This document shows, in pieces, positions 25,994 through 33,758 of a DNA stretch of 64,000 bases. The translations under genes and the position numbers were made by a program. The stretch covers positions 1 to 64,000 of the forward strand of contig NZ_JADKRS010000004.1 in NCBI RefSeq assembly GCF_015351075.1, written 5' to 3'. Within the stretch, counting starts at the first letter, position 1; the number at the start of each line of letters is the position of its first letter. Source of the DNA: Clavibacter sp. VKM Ac-2873. Its GTDB lineage: Bacteria > Actinomycetota > Actinomycetes > Actinomycetales > Microbacteriaceae. A model generated the notes under the pieces. It saw only the letters and a list, made by a program, of their open reading frames with translations, ran no database searches and had not been told where the DNA came from.

Positions 25994-27001
25994 ATGACCG
26001 TCCCGCTCTCCATCCTCGACCTCGCCCCCATCGCCCCCGGGGAGACCGCCCGCGACAGCTTCGCCGCCTCCGTCGCCCTCGCCCAGCAGGCTGAGCGGAG
26101 CGGGTACCGCCGCGTCTGGTACGCCGAGCACCACAACATGGCCTCGATCGCGTCCAGCGCGACGAGCGTGCTCATCGCCCACGTCGCCAGCCAGACGTCG
26201 ACGATCCGGCTCGGCTCCGGCGGCGTCATGCTGCCGAACCACTCGCCGCTCACCATCGCGGAGCAGTTCGGCACGCTCGAGACGCTGCACCCGGGACGCA
26301 TCGACCTCGGGCTCGGTCGCGCCCCCGGCAGCGACCAGGCCACCTTCCGGGCGCTCCGCCGCGACCCGGGATCCTCCGACCGCTTCCCCGAGGACGTCGT
26401 CGAGCTGCAGGCCTTCCTCTCCGGCGAGAGCCAGGTCCCCGGCGTCTCCGCGACGCCCGGCGCCGGCACGCGCGTGCCCCTCTACATCCTCGGATCCTCG
26501 ACCTTCGGCGCCCAGCTCGCCGCGGCCCTCGGCCTGCCGTTCGCCTTCGCCTCGCACTTCGCGCCCGACATGCTGCTCGACGCCATCGCGATCTACCGCC
26601 GCGACTTCCGCCCGTCGGAGCAGCTCGACGCGCCGTACGCGATCGCCGGCATCAACGCCATCGCGGCCGACGACCGCGCCGACGCCGAGCGCCAGTTCGC
26701 CGGGGTCCGCCGCGCGCGGCTCATGATGCTGCTACGCCAGAGCGGCCAGATCCCGGCCACGCAGACCTTCACGGACGACGAGCTCGACCGGCTGCTCGAG
26801 GCGCCCGTCGGCGCGCACGTCGCCAGCATGATGACGTACACGGCGGTCGGCACGGGCGCCGAGGTCTCCGACTACGCGAACCGGTTCGCGGAGCAGGCGG
26901 GCGTCGACGAGGTCATCGTCGGGCACGCGTCGCAGCAGACGCCCGAGCGCCTCCGCTCGGTCGAGCTCATGGCGGACGCGCACGCGCTCGTCGCCGCGTA
27001 G
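25994..27001 (+). CDS. LLM-class flavin-dependent oxidoreductase
   Basis: 335 aa, luciferase-like monooxygenase fold. Motifs are the N-terminal [71 protein letters not shown] and [10 protein letters not shown], which define the MsnO8/YtmO-like subgroup using FMNH2 or F420. Cellular substrate unknown. ATG 25994 is 2 bases after the lysE stop; an in-frame GTG at 25988 would make a GTGA overlap. Cotranscription with lysE is likely, although a functional link is unclear. Confidence 0.9.
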   Translation: MTVPLSILDLAPIAPGETARDSFAASVALAQQAERSGYRRVWYAEHHNMASIASSATSVLIAHVASQTSTIRLGSGGVMLPNHSPLTIAEQFGTLETLHPGRIDLGLGRAPGSDQATFRALRRDPGSSDRFPEDVVELQAFLSGESQVPGVSATPGAGTRVPLYILGSSTFGAQLAAALGLPFAFASHFAPDMLLDAIAIYRRDFRPSEQLDAPYAIAGINAIAADDRADAERQFAGVRRARLMMLLRQSGQIPATQTFTDDELDRLLEAPVGAHVASMMTYTAVGTGAEVSDYANRFAEQAGVDEVIVGHASQQTPERLRSVELMADAHALVAA

Positions 27002-27011
27002 CGCGGGATCC

Positions 27012-27368
27012 ATGGCCGACGACGGCGCGCCCGGCCCGGCGGATCCGCGCGCGGCCCTCGCCGCCCTCCGCGCCGACACGCTCGCGCTGATCCACGGCCT
27101 CGACCGGGACGTCGCGGCCATCGTCGAGGCGCGCCAGGACGCCAACTCCGACGACGAGCACGACCCCGAGGGCGCGACCCTCGCGTTCGAGCGCTCGCAG
27201 TCCGACGCGATGATCCGCGAGGCCCGCGTGCGCCTGGCCGACGTCGACGCCGCGGTCGCGCGCCTCGACGCGGGCGCCTACGGCCGGTGCGAGGTCTGCG
27301 GCGAGGCGATCCCGGCGGGCCGGCTCGAGATCCGCCCGGCCGCGCGCCGCTGCGTCGCGCACGCCTGA
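27012..27368 (+). CDS. DksA/TraR-family zinc-finger protein
   Basis: 118 aa. An N-terminal helical coiled coil (about 12-85) with acidic SDDEHDPEGATLAFERSQSDAMI, then a zinc finger: GRCEVCGEAIPAGRLEIRPAARRCVAH. The ligand set reads CxxC...CxxH instead of four cysteines. Proteins of this family bind RNA polymerase through the secondary channel or act as small regulators. It follows the LLM gene by 10 bases and may share its transcript. Confidence 0.85.
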   Translation: MADDGAPGPADPRAALAALRADTLALIHGLDRDVAAIVEARQDANSDDEHDPEGATLAFERSQSDAMIREARVRLADVDAAVARLDAGAYGRCEVCGEAIPAGRLEIRPAARRCVAHA

Positions 27369-27398
27369 GCGGGGGATCCTCGGCCCGGGTCGTGCCGG

Positions 27399-27902
27399 TC
27401 AGGCGCCGTCGTCGTCGAGGTCGAGGATCAGCTGCCGCAGCAGCCCGGCCAGCACGTCGCGGTCGGCGCCCGGCATGGTGTCGAGGAGCGTCGCCTCCTC
27501 GGCCACGAGCCGGGTGATCGCGGTGTCGACGCGGGTGCGCCCGGCGTCCGACATGACCACGAGGATCCCGCGCCCGTCGTGCGGGTCCGTCCGCCGCTCC
27601 ACGAGCCCGCGCGCCACGAGCCGGTCGATGCGGTTCGTCATGGTGCCGGAGGAGACGAGCGTCTGCTGCAGGAGGGCCTTGGGGCTCAGCTGGTAGGGAT
27701 CGCCCGCCCGCCGGAGCGCCGACAGCACGTCGAACTCCCACGACTCGAGCTCCGACTCCTGGAACGCCGAGCGCCGCGCGCGCTCGAGCAGCCGGGACAG
27801 CCGCCCGACGCGCGACAGCACCTCGAGCGGGGAGAAGTCGAGGTCGGGCCGCTCGCGCCGCCACGCGTCGACGATGCGGTCGACCTCGTCGCGGCTGGGC
27901 AT
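27399..27902 (-). CDS. MarR-family transcriptional regulator
   Basis: 167 aa. Winged-helix core: ESWEFDVLSALRRAG, LSPKALLQQTLVSSGTMTNRIDRLVARGLVERRTDPHDGRGILVVMSDAGR, with the DxR wing motif (DPHDGR) typical of MarR. Such dimeric repressors usually respond to small aromatic ligands or oxidants and control neighbouring genes; the divergent membrane protein at 27955 is a candidate target. CATGAT stands 6 bases before ATG 27902, suggesting a leaderless message. Confidence 0.9.
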   Translation of the reverse strand: MPSRDEVDRIVDAWRRERPDLDFSPLEVLSRVGRLSRLLERARRSAFQESELESWEFDVLSALRRAGDPYQLSPKALLQQTLVSSGTMTNRIDRLVARGLVERRTDPHDGRGILVVMSDAGRTRVDTAITRLVAEEATLLDTMPGADRDVLAGLLRQLILDLDDDGA

Positions 27903-27954
27903 CCCCCCATCATGCCGGTCCGGGGGCGTCCGCCCGGTCGCTCGCGTGAGGGAC

Positions 27955-28347
27955 ATGGCCGACCGTCCCTCCTTCCGCTCCGTCATGCCATGGTGGTACG
28001 TGGGCGGGCTCCTGCTGTCCGTCGTCGTCGCCCTGCTCCTCGCCCCGGTCGCGAACCTCGTCACGGCGGTGCCGATGTGGTCCGGCCTCGTCGGCACCGC
28101 GATCGGGGAACGCCGTCGCGGGACGGAGCGCATGTCCCTGCGGCAGGAAGCCGTGGTCGCGATGGTGCTGACCCCGGGCATCCTCGGCGTCGCCGCCCTC
28201 CTCAGCCAGGTGTGGCCGTTCCCGCAGGGCGCGTTCGACGCCCGCGTGCTCGTCGGCGGGGTCGGCGGGCTCGCGGTCTGCGGCGTGCTCTCCCTGCTGC
28301 TGCGGATCCGGGGGAGCCGGCGCCGGCTCCGCGCGCGCGGGGCCTGA
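27955..28347 (+). CDS. Membrane protein, unknown
   Basis: 130 aa, four hydrophobic segments (about 13-35, 37-50, 70-88, 95-115) and a basic tail RIRGSRRRLRARGA. GAGGG lies 3 bases before ATG 27955, rather close; an in-frame GTG at 27946 is an alternative. It is divergent from the MarR gene, 52 bases between starts, so it may be regulated by it. No family is recognised. Confidence 0.55.
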   Translation: MADRPSFRSVMPWWYVGGLLLSVVVALLLAPVANLVTAVPMWSGLVGTAIGERRRGTERMSLRQEAVVAMVLTPGILGVAALLSQVWPFPQGAFDARVLVGGVGGLAVCGVLSLLLRIRGSRRRLRARGA

Positions 28348-28423
28348 GCGCCCGCCGCGTCCCGGTCTCCGCGTCCGGGCACCTCTGGCAGACTCGTCCT
28401 GCGCACGGCCGGACCGTGAGCGG

Positions 28424-28498
28424 TCCGCCTTGGTGTAACGGCAGCACTTCAGCCTTTGGAGCTGTGAGGTCCAGGTTCGAATCCTGGGGGCGGAGCCA
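28424..28498 (+). tRNA. tRNA-Gln (anticodon UUG)
   Basis: It folds as a cloverleaf: acceptor TCCGCCT pairs with GGGCGGA (last pair T.G), the anticodon loop CTTTGGA gives UUG, and the T-loop is TTCGAAT. Discriminator G is followed by an encoded CCA (28496-28498). It lies just upstream of glmU, an arrangement I associate with other actinobacteria. Confidence 0.95.
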
Positions 28499-28546
28499 CG
28501 CTCGCAGGCCGCGCCGCACACGCGCACGAGGACCAGGGAGATCGCC

Positions 28547-30088
28547 ATGACCGACCACGAGACACCGACGACCCGCGAGATCCCCATCGTGACGGGCGAG
28601 CTCGACGTCGACGGCGAGCCGCGCAGCCCCTCCATCGCGGTCGTGATCCTCGCGGCCGGCCAGGGCACCCGCATGCGCTCGCGCCTCCCCAAGGTCCTGC
28701 ACCCGCTCGCGGGCCTGCCGCTCGTCGGCCATGTGCTCGCGACCGCGGAGGAGCTCGGCGCGCGCCACATCGTCACGGTCGTCCGCCACGACCGCGACCA
28801 GGTCGTCGAGGTCGTGCGCGCGCTGTCGCCGCAGGCGCTCGTGGTCGACCAGGACGAGATCCCCGGCACCGGACGCGCGGTCGAGGCGGGCATCACCGCC
28901 CTGCCCGAGGGCTTCACCGGCCAGGTCGTCGTCCTGTCCGGCGACGTGCCGCTGCTCGACGCCGCGACCCTGCGCTCGCTCGTCTCCGCCCACCGGCAGG
29001 CGCGCAACGACCTCACGCTCCTCACCGCCCGCCTCGACGACCCGACCGGCAACGGCCGCATCATCCGCGGCCAGGACGGCGCGTTCGAGGCCATCGTCGA
29101 GCAGAAGGACGCGACCGGCGACCAGCTCCGCATCGACGAGGTCAACGCGGGCGTCTACGTGTTCGACGCGGAGGCGCTCCGCCAGACCCTCGGCGCCATC
29201 GGCACCGACAACGCGCAGCGCGAGAAGTACCTCACCGACGCGGCCGACGTGATCCGCCGCGCGGGCGGCGCCATCGAGGGCCTGCCGGTGCGCGACAGCT
29301 GGCTCGTCGCGGGCATCAACGACCGCGTCCAGCTCACGGCGGCGGCCACCGAGCTGAACGCGCGCATCATCCGCCGCTGGCAGCTCGCTGGCGTGACGAT
29401 CCAGGACCCGCGCACCACCTGGATCGACGTCAAGGCCACCCTCGCGGCCGACGTCACGATCCTCCCGGGCACCCAGATCCTCGGCGCCTCCACGGTCGCC
29501 GCCGGCGCGACCGTCGGCCCCGACACGACCCTCCGCGACACCGAGGTCGGCGAGGACGCGATCGTCCGCCGCACCGACGCGGAGCTGGCCGTCATCGGCG
29601 CCCGCGCGACGGTCGGCCCGTTCTCGTTCCTGCGACCCGGGACGCGGCTCGGCGACGAGGGGAAGATCGGCGCGTACGTCGAGACGAAGAACGCGGACAT
29701 CGGCGCCGGCAGCAAGGTCCCGCACCTCAGCTACGTGGGCGACGCGACCATCGGCGAGCAGACCAACATCGGCGCCGGCGCGATCTTCGCGAACTACGAC
29801 GGGCATGCGAAGCACCACACCGAGGTGGGGGACCACGTGCACCTCGGCTCGCGGAACGTCCTGGTCGCACCGGTTAGTATCGGTACCGGCTCCTACACGG
29901 GTGCCGGTGCCGTCATCCGCAAGGACGTCCCGCCCGGCGCACTCGGCATCTCGGTGGCGCCGCAACGCAACATGGTCGGCTGGACCGAGGCGAAGCGACC
30001 GGGCACCCCCGAGGCCCGGGCCGCCGTCGAGGCCGCCGAGGGGCACCAGGACGTTCCGTCCGGGACCGAGCACACCGAGCACCACTGA
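28547..30088 (+). CDS. glmU: Bifunctional UDP-GlcNAc pyrophosphorylase / glucosamine-1-phosphate acetyltransferase GlmU
   Basis: 513 aa. About 28 extra N-terminal residues, then the uridyltransferase domain with LAAGQGTRMRSRLPKVLHPLAG and GDVPLLD, and from about residue 275 a left-handed beta-helix acetyltransferase domain with hexapeptide repeats and the catalytic His segment KVPHLSYVGDATIGEQTNIGAG. It makes UDP-GlcNAc for peptidoglycan in the cytosol. Shine-Dalgarno AGGGAGA precedes ATG 28547. prs follows after 14 bases, as in other actinobacteria, joining nucleotide-sugar and PRPP supply. Confidence 0.96.
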   Translation: MTDHETPTTREIPIVTGELDVDGEPRSPSIAVVILAAGQGTRMRSRLPKVLHPLAGLPLVGHVLATAEELGARHIVTVVRHDRDQVVEVVRALSPQALVVDQDEIPGTGRAVEAGITALPEGFTGQVVVLSGDVPLLDAATLRSLVSAHRQARNDLTLLTARLDDPTGNGRIIRGQDGAFEAIVEQKDATGDQLRIDEVNAGVYVFDAEALRQTLGAIGTDNAQREKYLTDAADVIRRAGGAIEGLPVRDSWLVAGINDRVQLTAAATELNARIIRRWQLAGVTIQDPRTTWIDVKATLAADVTILPGTQILGASTVAAGATVGPDTTLRDTEVGEDAIVRRTDAELAVIGARATVGPFSFLRPGTRLGDEGKIGAYVETKNADIGAGSKVPHLSYVGDATIGEQTNIGAGAIFANYDGHAKHHTEVGDHVHLGSRNVLVAPVSIGTGSYTGAGAVIRKDVPPGALGISVAPQRNMVGWTEAKRPGTPEARAAVEAAEGHQDVPSGTEHTEHH

Positions 30089-30102
30089 CGAGACGGAGTC
30101 CC

Positions 30103-31080
30103 GTGTCCGCAATCAAGACAGCCGGAGAGAAGCGGCTCGTGATCGTCACGGGTCGCGCGCACCCCGAGCTCGCCGAGCAGATCGCGGAGGAGCTCGAGAC
30201 GAGCCTCGTGCACACGGACGCGCGGACCTTCGCCAACGGCGAGCTCTACATCCGGTACGACGAGAGCGTCCGCGGCAGCGACGCGTTCGTCATCCAGTCG
30301 CACACGGCGCCCATCAACGAGTGGCTCATGGAGCAGCTCATCATGGTCGACGCGATGAAGCGGGCCTCGGCCAAGCGGATCACCGTGGTCGCGCCGTTCT
30401 ACCCCTACGCCCGCCAGGACAAGAAGGGCCGCGGGCGCGAGCCGATCTCCGCGCGCCTCGTCGCCGACCTCTTCAAGGCCGCGGGCGCCGACCGCATCAT
30501 GTCGGTCGACCTGCACGCGGCGCAGATCCAGGGCTTCTTCGACGGCCCCGTCGACCACCTCTTCGCGATGCCGGTGCTCCTCGAGCACATGCGCTCCGTG
30601 CTCGACTCCAAGACCCTCACCGTCGTCTCGCCCGACATGGGCCGCGTGCGCGTCGCCGACATCTGGAGCGACAAGCTCGGCGCCCCGCTCGCCATCATCC
30701 ACAAGCGCCGCGACCCGAGGGTGCACAACCAGGTCACCGTGCACGAGATCGTCGGCGACGTCGCCGGCCGCGTCTGCCTCCTGGTGGACGACCTCATCGA
30801 CACCGGCCGCACCATCGTCTCCGCCGCCGAGGCCCTGAAGAAGAACGGCGCCACGGGCGTCGTGGTCGCGGCCACGCACGCGGTCTTCTCTGACCCGGCC
30901 ACGCAGATCCTGAACAGCCCGCACATCGACTCGGTCGTGGTCACGGACTCGCTGCCGATCCCCCAGGAGAAGCGCTGGGACAAGCTCACGGTGCTGCCCA
31001 TCGCGCCGCTGCTCGCCCGGGCGATCCACGAGGTGTTCGACGACGGATCCGTCACGAGCATGTTCGACGGCGCCGCCTAG
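30103..31080 (+). CDS. prs: Ribose-phosphate pyrophosphokinase
   Basis: 325 aa, full length, from GTG 30103. Family motifs: GELYIRYDESVRGSDAFVIQS, PYARQDKKGRGREPISARLVADL (flexible ATP loop), VDLHAAQIQGFF and the PRPP-binding VCLLVDDLIDTGRT. It makes PRPP from ribose-5-phosphate and ATP for nucleotide, His and Trp synthesis and for actinobacterial decaprenyl-arabinose-type precursors. Second gene of the glmU-prs unit; a strong hairpin follows. Confidence 0.97.
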   Translation: MSAIKTAGEKRLVIVTGRAHPELAEQIAEELETSLVHTDARTFANGELYIRYDESVRGSDAFVIQSHTAPINEWLMEQLIMVDAMKRASAKRITVVAPFYPYARQDKKGRGREPISARLVADLFKAAGADRIMSVDLHAAQIQGFFDGPVDHLFAMPVLLEHMRSVLDSKTLTVVSPDMGRVRVADIWSDKLGAPLAIIHKRRDPRVHNQVTVHEIVGDVAGRVCLLVDDLIDTGRTIVSAAEALKKNGATGVVVAATHAVFSDPATQILNSPHIDSVVVTDSLPIPQEKRWDKLTVLPIAPLLARAIHEVFDDGSVTSMFDGAA

Positions 31081-31094
31081 GCCGAGGCGCCGGA

Positions 31095-31120
31095 CCGGGC
31101 CGCCCGCGCGGGCGGCCCGG
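31095..31120. terminator. Perfect GC hairpin after prs
   Basis: CCGGGCCGCCCG (31095-31106) and its exact complement CGGGCGGCCCGG (31109-31120) flank CG. It lies between convergent genes, has no T-run, and would work in both directions. Confidence 0.7.
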
Positions 31121-31122
31121 GA

Positions 31123-31497
31123 TCAGTCCCGGGAGTTCCGCTCGACGACCTCGCGCGCGACGCGCCCCGAGGGGATGGGCCCGAGCGACGCGATGTGCTG
31201 GTCGCCGCCGAACGCGTACTTCGTGTAGCACTCGTAGCCCACGACGCCGGGCCCGAAGAGCTCGAACCGCACCTCGTAGGACGGTGAGTCGGGTCGCTCG
31301 TACGCCACGAAGTCCTTGCAGGCCATGTCGGCCGTGCTCGCGCCCACGCGCACCATGGTGACGACGCCGGGGAGCAGCAGGCTGACGATGCCGACCACGA
31401 CGACGACCCGCATCACGAGCAGCGTGCGCGTGCTGCGCAGGCTCCGCGGGCGGTGCGGCTCGTAGCCCGCGAGCTCCGGGTGCTCGTCCTCGTCCAT
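31123..31497 (-). CDS. Small membrane protein, unknown
   Basis: 124 aa from ATG 31497. A polar N-terminus (MDEDEHPELAGYEPHRPR), one hydrophobic helix around 27-50, then an exported domain with two cysteines (DMACKDFVAY, GYECYTKYAF) that could form a disulfide. No catalytic motif or family recognised. It is convergent with prs, with the hairpin at 31095-31120 just past its stop. Confidence 0.6.
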   Translation of the reverse strand: MDEDEHPELAGYEPHRPRSLRSTRTLLVMRVVVVVGIVSLLLPGVVTMVRVGASTADMACKDFVAYERPDSPSYEVRFELFGPGVVGYECYTKYAFGGDQHIASLGPIPSGRVAREVVERNSRD

Positions 31498-31586
31498 CCG
31501 CCCCAGTGTGACAGACGCCCCGCCGCGTGCCGCGGTCGTCGCCCGCGCCCGTGTGCAGGGGATGCGCGGTGGCGAACCCGTCTCCC

Positions 31587-31592
31587 TAGGCT
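31587..31592 (+). promoter_or_regulatory. TAGGCT -10 box of the secreted-protein gene
   Basis: TAGGCT would start transcription near 31599, giving a leader of about 55-70 bases that includes Shine-Dalgarno-like GGACAGGA and GAGGAG. Confidence 0.45.
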
Positions 31593-31655
31593 GCCCGCGA
31601 CCGCGGCGATCGGTCCGCGGCCTCATGCGACACGGTTCCCGGAAGGACAGGACAG

Positions 31656-32099
31656 ATGAGGAGATCCATGCGTGCGGCAGCCCTCGGGCCGGCCGCGCTG
31701 CTCGCGCTCGGCTTCGGGGTGGCGGGTGCGGTGATGGGCCCGGCTCCCACGGCGCAGGCCGAGGCGGGATACCGCGTGTGCGGTGTCTACAACTCCGCGA
31801 CCGGAGGCCAGTACGGCACCGGTCTCGCGGTGAAGATCTACAAGGACGACCCGAACAACGACACCTGCACCGCGAAGTCGGACTACATGCGGCGCTACTA
31901 CGCGCAGGCGTACCCGGGGTCGTCCGGCGACCTCTCGTTCGTCATGGTGACGTGCGAGGTGTTCGGCTCGAGGATCGGACTCGACAGGGGAGCGGACATC
32001 TGCCCGGAGATGAAGGTCAACAAGATCTACTTCTACTCCTCGCGCTACGACAAGCAGCACCCGACGAACTCGCCGGGCGTCTCGTTCTGGCGCAACTGA
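31656..32099 (+). CDS. Small secreted protein with four cysteines, unknown
   Basis: 147 aa. Sec-type signal peptide (basic MRRSMR, hydrophobic core to about residue 26, probable cleavage after AQA near 35). The mature part of about 112 residues opens AGYRVCGVYNSATGGQYGTG and holds four Cys, suggesting two disulfides and a compact extracellular fold. In-frame ATG 31671 has the better-spaced GAGGAG and may be the true start. It stands alone between strong hairpins. No domain recognised; small Cys-paired exported proteins are candidates for host- or competitor-directed functions, but nothing here proves that. Confidence 0.7.
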   Translation: MRRSMRAAALGPAALLALGFGVAGAVMGPAPTAQAEAGYRVCGVYNSATGGQYGTGLAVKIYKDDPNNDTCTAKSDYMRRYYAQAYPGSSGDLSFVMVTCEVFGSRIGLDRGADICPEMKVNKIYFYSSRYDKQHPTNSPGVSFWRN

Positions 32100-32109
32100 T
32101 CCAGTGCGC

Positions 32110-32144
32110 GACGAGCCCGCCGGTCCATGACCGGCGGGCTCGTC
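32110..32144. terminator. Perfect 16-bp hairpin between convergent genes
   Basis: GACGAGCCCGCCGGTC (32110-32125), a 3-base loop CAT, and its exact complement (32129-32144). It is placed between the secreted-protein stop and the gnd stop, so it can serve both strands. No T-run. Confidence 0.8.
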
Positions 32145-32164
32145 CCCTGCGTCGCGGGAGGCGG

Positions 32165-33619
32165 CTAGTGCGTGTCCTCCGCCTCGACCTCGGAGCGGTC
32201 GCCCGACCACAGCGTGTGGAAGGTGCCCTCCTTGTCGGTGCGGTGGTAGGTGTGCGCGCCGAAGAAGTCGCGCTGGCCCTGCACGAGAGCGGCGGGCAGG
32301 CGCTCGGAGGCGAGCGAGTCGTAGTAGCTCAGCGCCGACGCGAAGCCGGGCACCGGGATCCCCGACAGCGCGGCGACCGAGACGACCCGGCGCCAGGCCT
32401 GCTCGCCGTCGGCGACGGCCTTCGCGAAGTACGGGTCCTCGAGGAGCGTCGCGAGGCCGGAGTCCTTCTCGTAGGCCTCGACGATGCGGTTGAGGAACTG
32501 GGCGCGGATGATGCAGCCACCGCGCCAGATCTCCGCGACCTTGCCCTTGTCGATGTCCCAGCCGTACTCCTTCGCGCCCGCGATGATCGCGTCGAAGCCC
32601 TGCGCGTAGGCGACGACCTTGCTCGCGTAGAGCGCGGCGCGGACGTCGTCCTCGAAGGTGTCGCCGCCCGACTGGATCTCGGGGCGGCTCGTGATGGTGG
32701 CCTGCACGGCCTTCCGCTGCTCGGGCTTCGACGACACGGCGCGCGCGAAGACGGCCTCCGCGATCCCGCCCACCGGCACGCCGAGGCCCACCGAGTTCTG
32801 CACGGTCCAGACGCCCGTGCCCTTGGACCCGGCCTGGTCGACGATCACGTCGACGAGCGGCTTGCCCGATGCGGCGTCCTTCTGGCGGAGCACCTCGGCG
32901 GTGATCTCGATGAGGTACGACTCGAGGTCGCCCCCGTTCCACTCCTCGAACACGTCGGCGATGGCGTCGGGCTCGTGGCCGCCGACGCGGCGCAGCAGGT
33001 CGAACGACTCGGCGATGAGCTGCATGTCGGCGTACTCGATGCCGTTGTGGATCATCTTCACGAAGTGGCCGGCGCCGTCGGTGCCGATGTGGGTCACGCA
33101 GGGCTTGCCCTCCGCGACCGCGGCGATCGACTCGAGGATGGGGCCGAGGGTCTCGTACGCCTCCGCGGTGCCGCCGGGCATGATGCTCGGGCCCTTGAGC
33201 GCGCCCTCCTCGCCGCCGGAGATGCCGGCGCCGACGAAGTGGAGGCCCTTCGCGCGGACCTCCTTCTCGCGGCGGATCGTGTCGGTGAACAGCGCGTTGC
33301 CGCCGTCGACGATGATGTCGCCCTCCTCGAACGCCTCGGTGAGCTGCTCGATGACGGCGTCCGTGCCGCGCCCGGCCTTGACCATGATGATCGCGGTGCG
33401 GGGCCGCTGGAGCGACGCCGCGAACTCCTCGATCGACGTGGCGGCGACGAAGCCGGCCTCGGGGTGCTCCTCGACGAGGGCCGTGGTCTTCTCGGTGGTG
33501 CGGTTGTACACCGCGACCGTGTTGCCCTCGCGGCTGGCGAGGTTGCGGGCGAGGTTCGACCCCATCACCGCGAGCCCCACCACCCCGATGTTCGCCGTGG
33601 CCTGCTGGTCATCTGACAT
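32165..33619 (-). CDS. gnd: 6-phosphogluconate dehydrogenase, decarboxylating
   Basis: 484 aa, the long NADP-type form. Rossmann motif GVVGLAVMGSNLARNLA near the N-terminus, KAGRGTDAVIEQL, GAGISGGEEGALKGPSIMPGG, catalytic HFVKMIHNGIEYADMQ and QAGSKGTGVWTVQ in the substrate site. It oxidises 6-phosphogluconate to ribulose-5-phosphate in the pentose phosphate pathway. ATG 33619 has AAGGAGG 6 bases upstream. It diverges from a gluconokinase fusion that would make its substrate from gluconate, a clear metabolic pairing. Confidence 0.96.
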   Translation of the reverse strand: MSDDQQATANIGVVGLAVMGSNLARNLASREGNTVAVYNRTTEKTTALVEEHPEAGFVAATSIEEFAASLQRPRTAIIMVKAGRGTDAVIEQLTEAFEEGDIIVDGGNALFTDTIRREKEVRAKGLHFVGAGISGGEEGALKGPSIMPGGTAEAYETLGPILESIAAVAEGKPCVTHIGTDGAGHFVKMIHNGIEYADMQLIAESFDLLRRVGGHEPDAIADVFEEWNGGDLESYLIEITAEVLRQKDAASGKPLVDVIVDQAGSKGTGVWTVQNSVGLGVPVGGIAEAVFARAVSSKPEQRKAVQATITSRPEIQSGGDTFEDDVRAALYASKVVAYAQGFDAIIAGAKEYGWDIDKGKVAEIWRGGCIIRAQFLNRIVEAYEKDSGLATLLEDPYFAKAVADGEQAWRRVVSVAALSGIPVPGFASALSYYDSLASERLPAALVQGQRDFFGAHTYHRTDKEGTFHTLWSGDRSEVEAEDTH

Positions 33620-33648
33620 CTGATGCCTCCTTGTCGACAGTCGTCCTC

Positions 33649-33654
33649 AGGCTA
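33649..33654 (-). promoter_or_regulatory. TAGCCT -10 box of gnd
   Basis: On the minus strand TAGCCT lies about 30 bases before ATG 33619, giving a short leader that carries the AAGGAGG ribosome site. Confidence 0.5.
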
Positions 33655-33698
33655 CGCCCGGGCTCCCGACCGTCAGCGGGGCGTCGGGGAGCGTCTCG

Positions 33699-33704
33699 TA
33701 GGAT
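33699..33704 (+). promoter_or_regulatory. TAGGAT -10 box of the gluconokinase fusion gene
   Basis: TAGGAT would start transcription near 33711, about 48 bases before GTG 33759. It is divergent from the gnd promoter 45 bases away, so one regulator could control both. Confidence 0.5.
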
Positions 33705-33758
33705 GGATGGGCGCACCACGACGGAGCGCCGCACGAGTTCCTCACCGAACCGCAGGGA

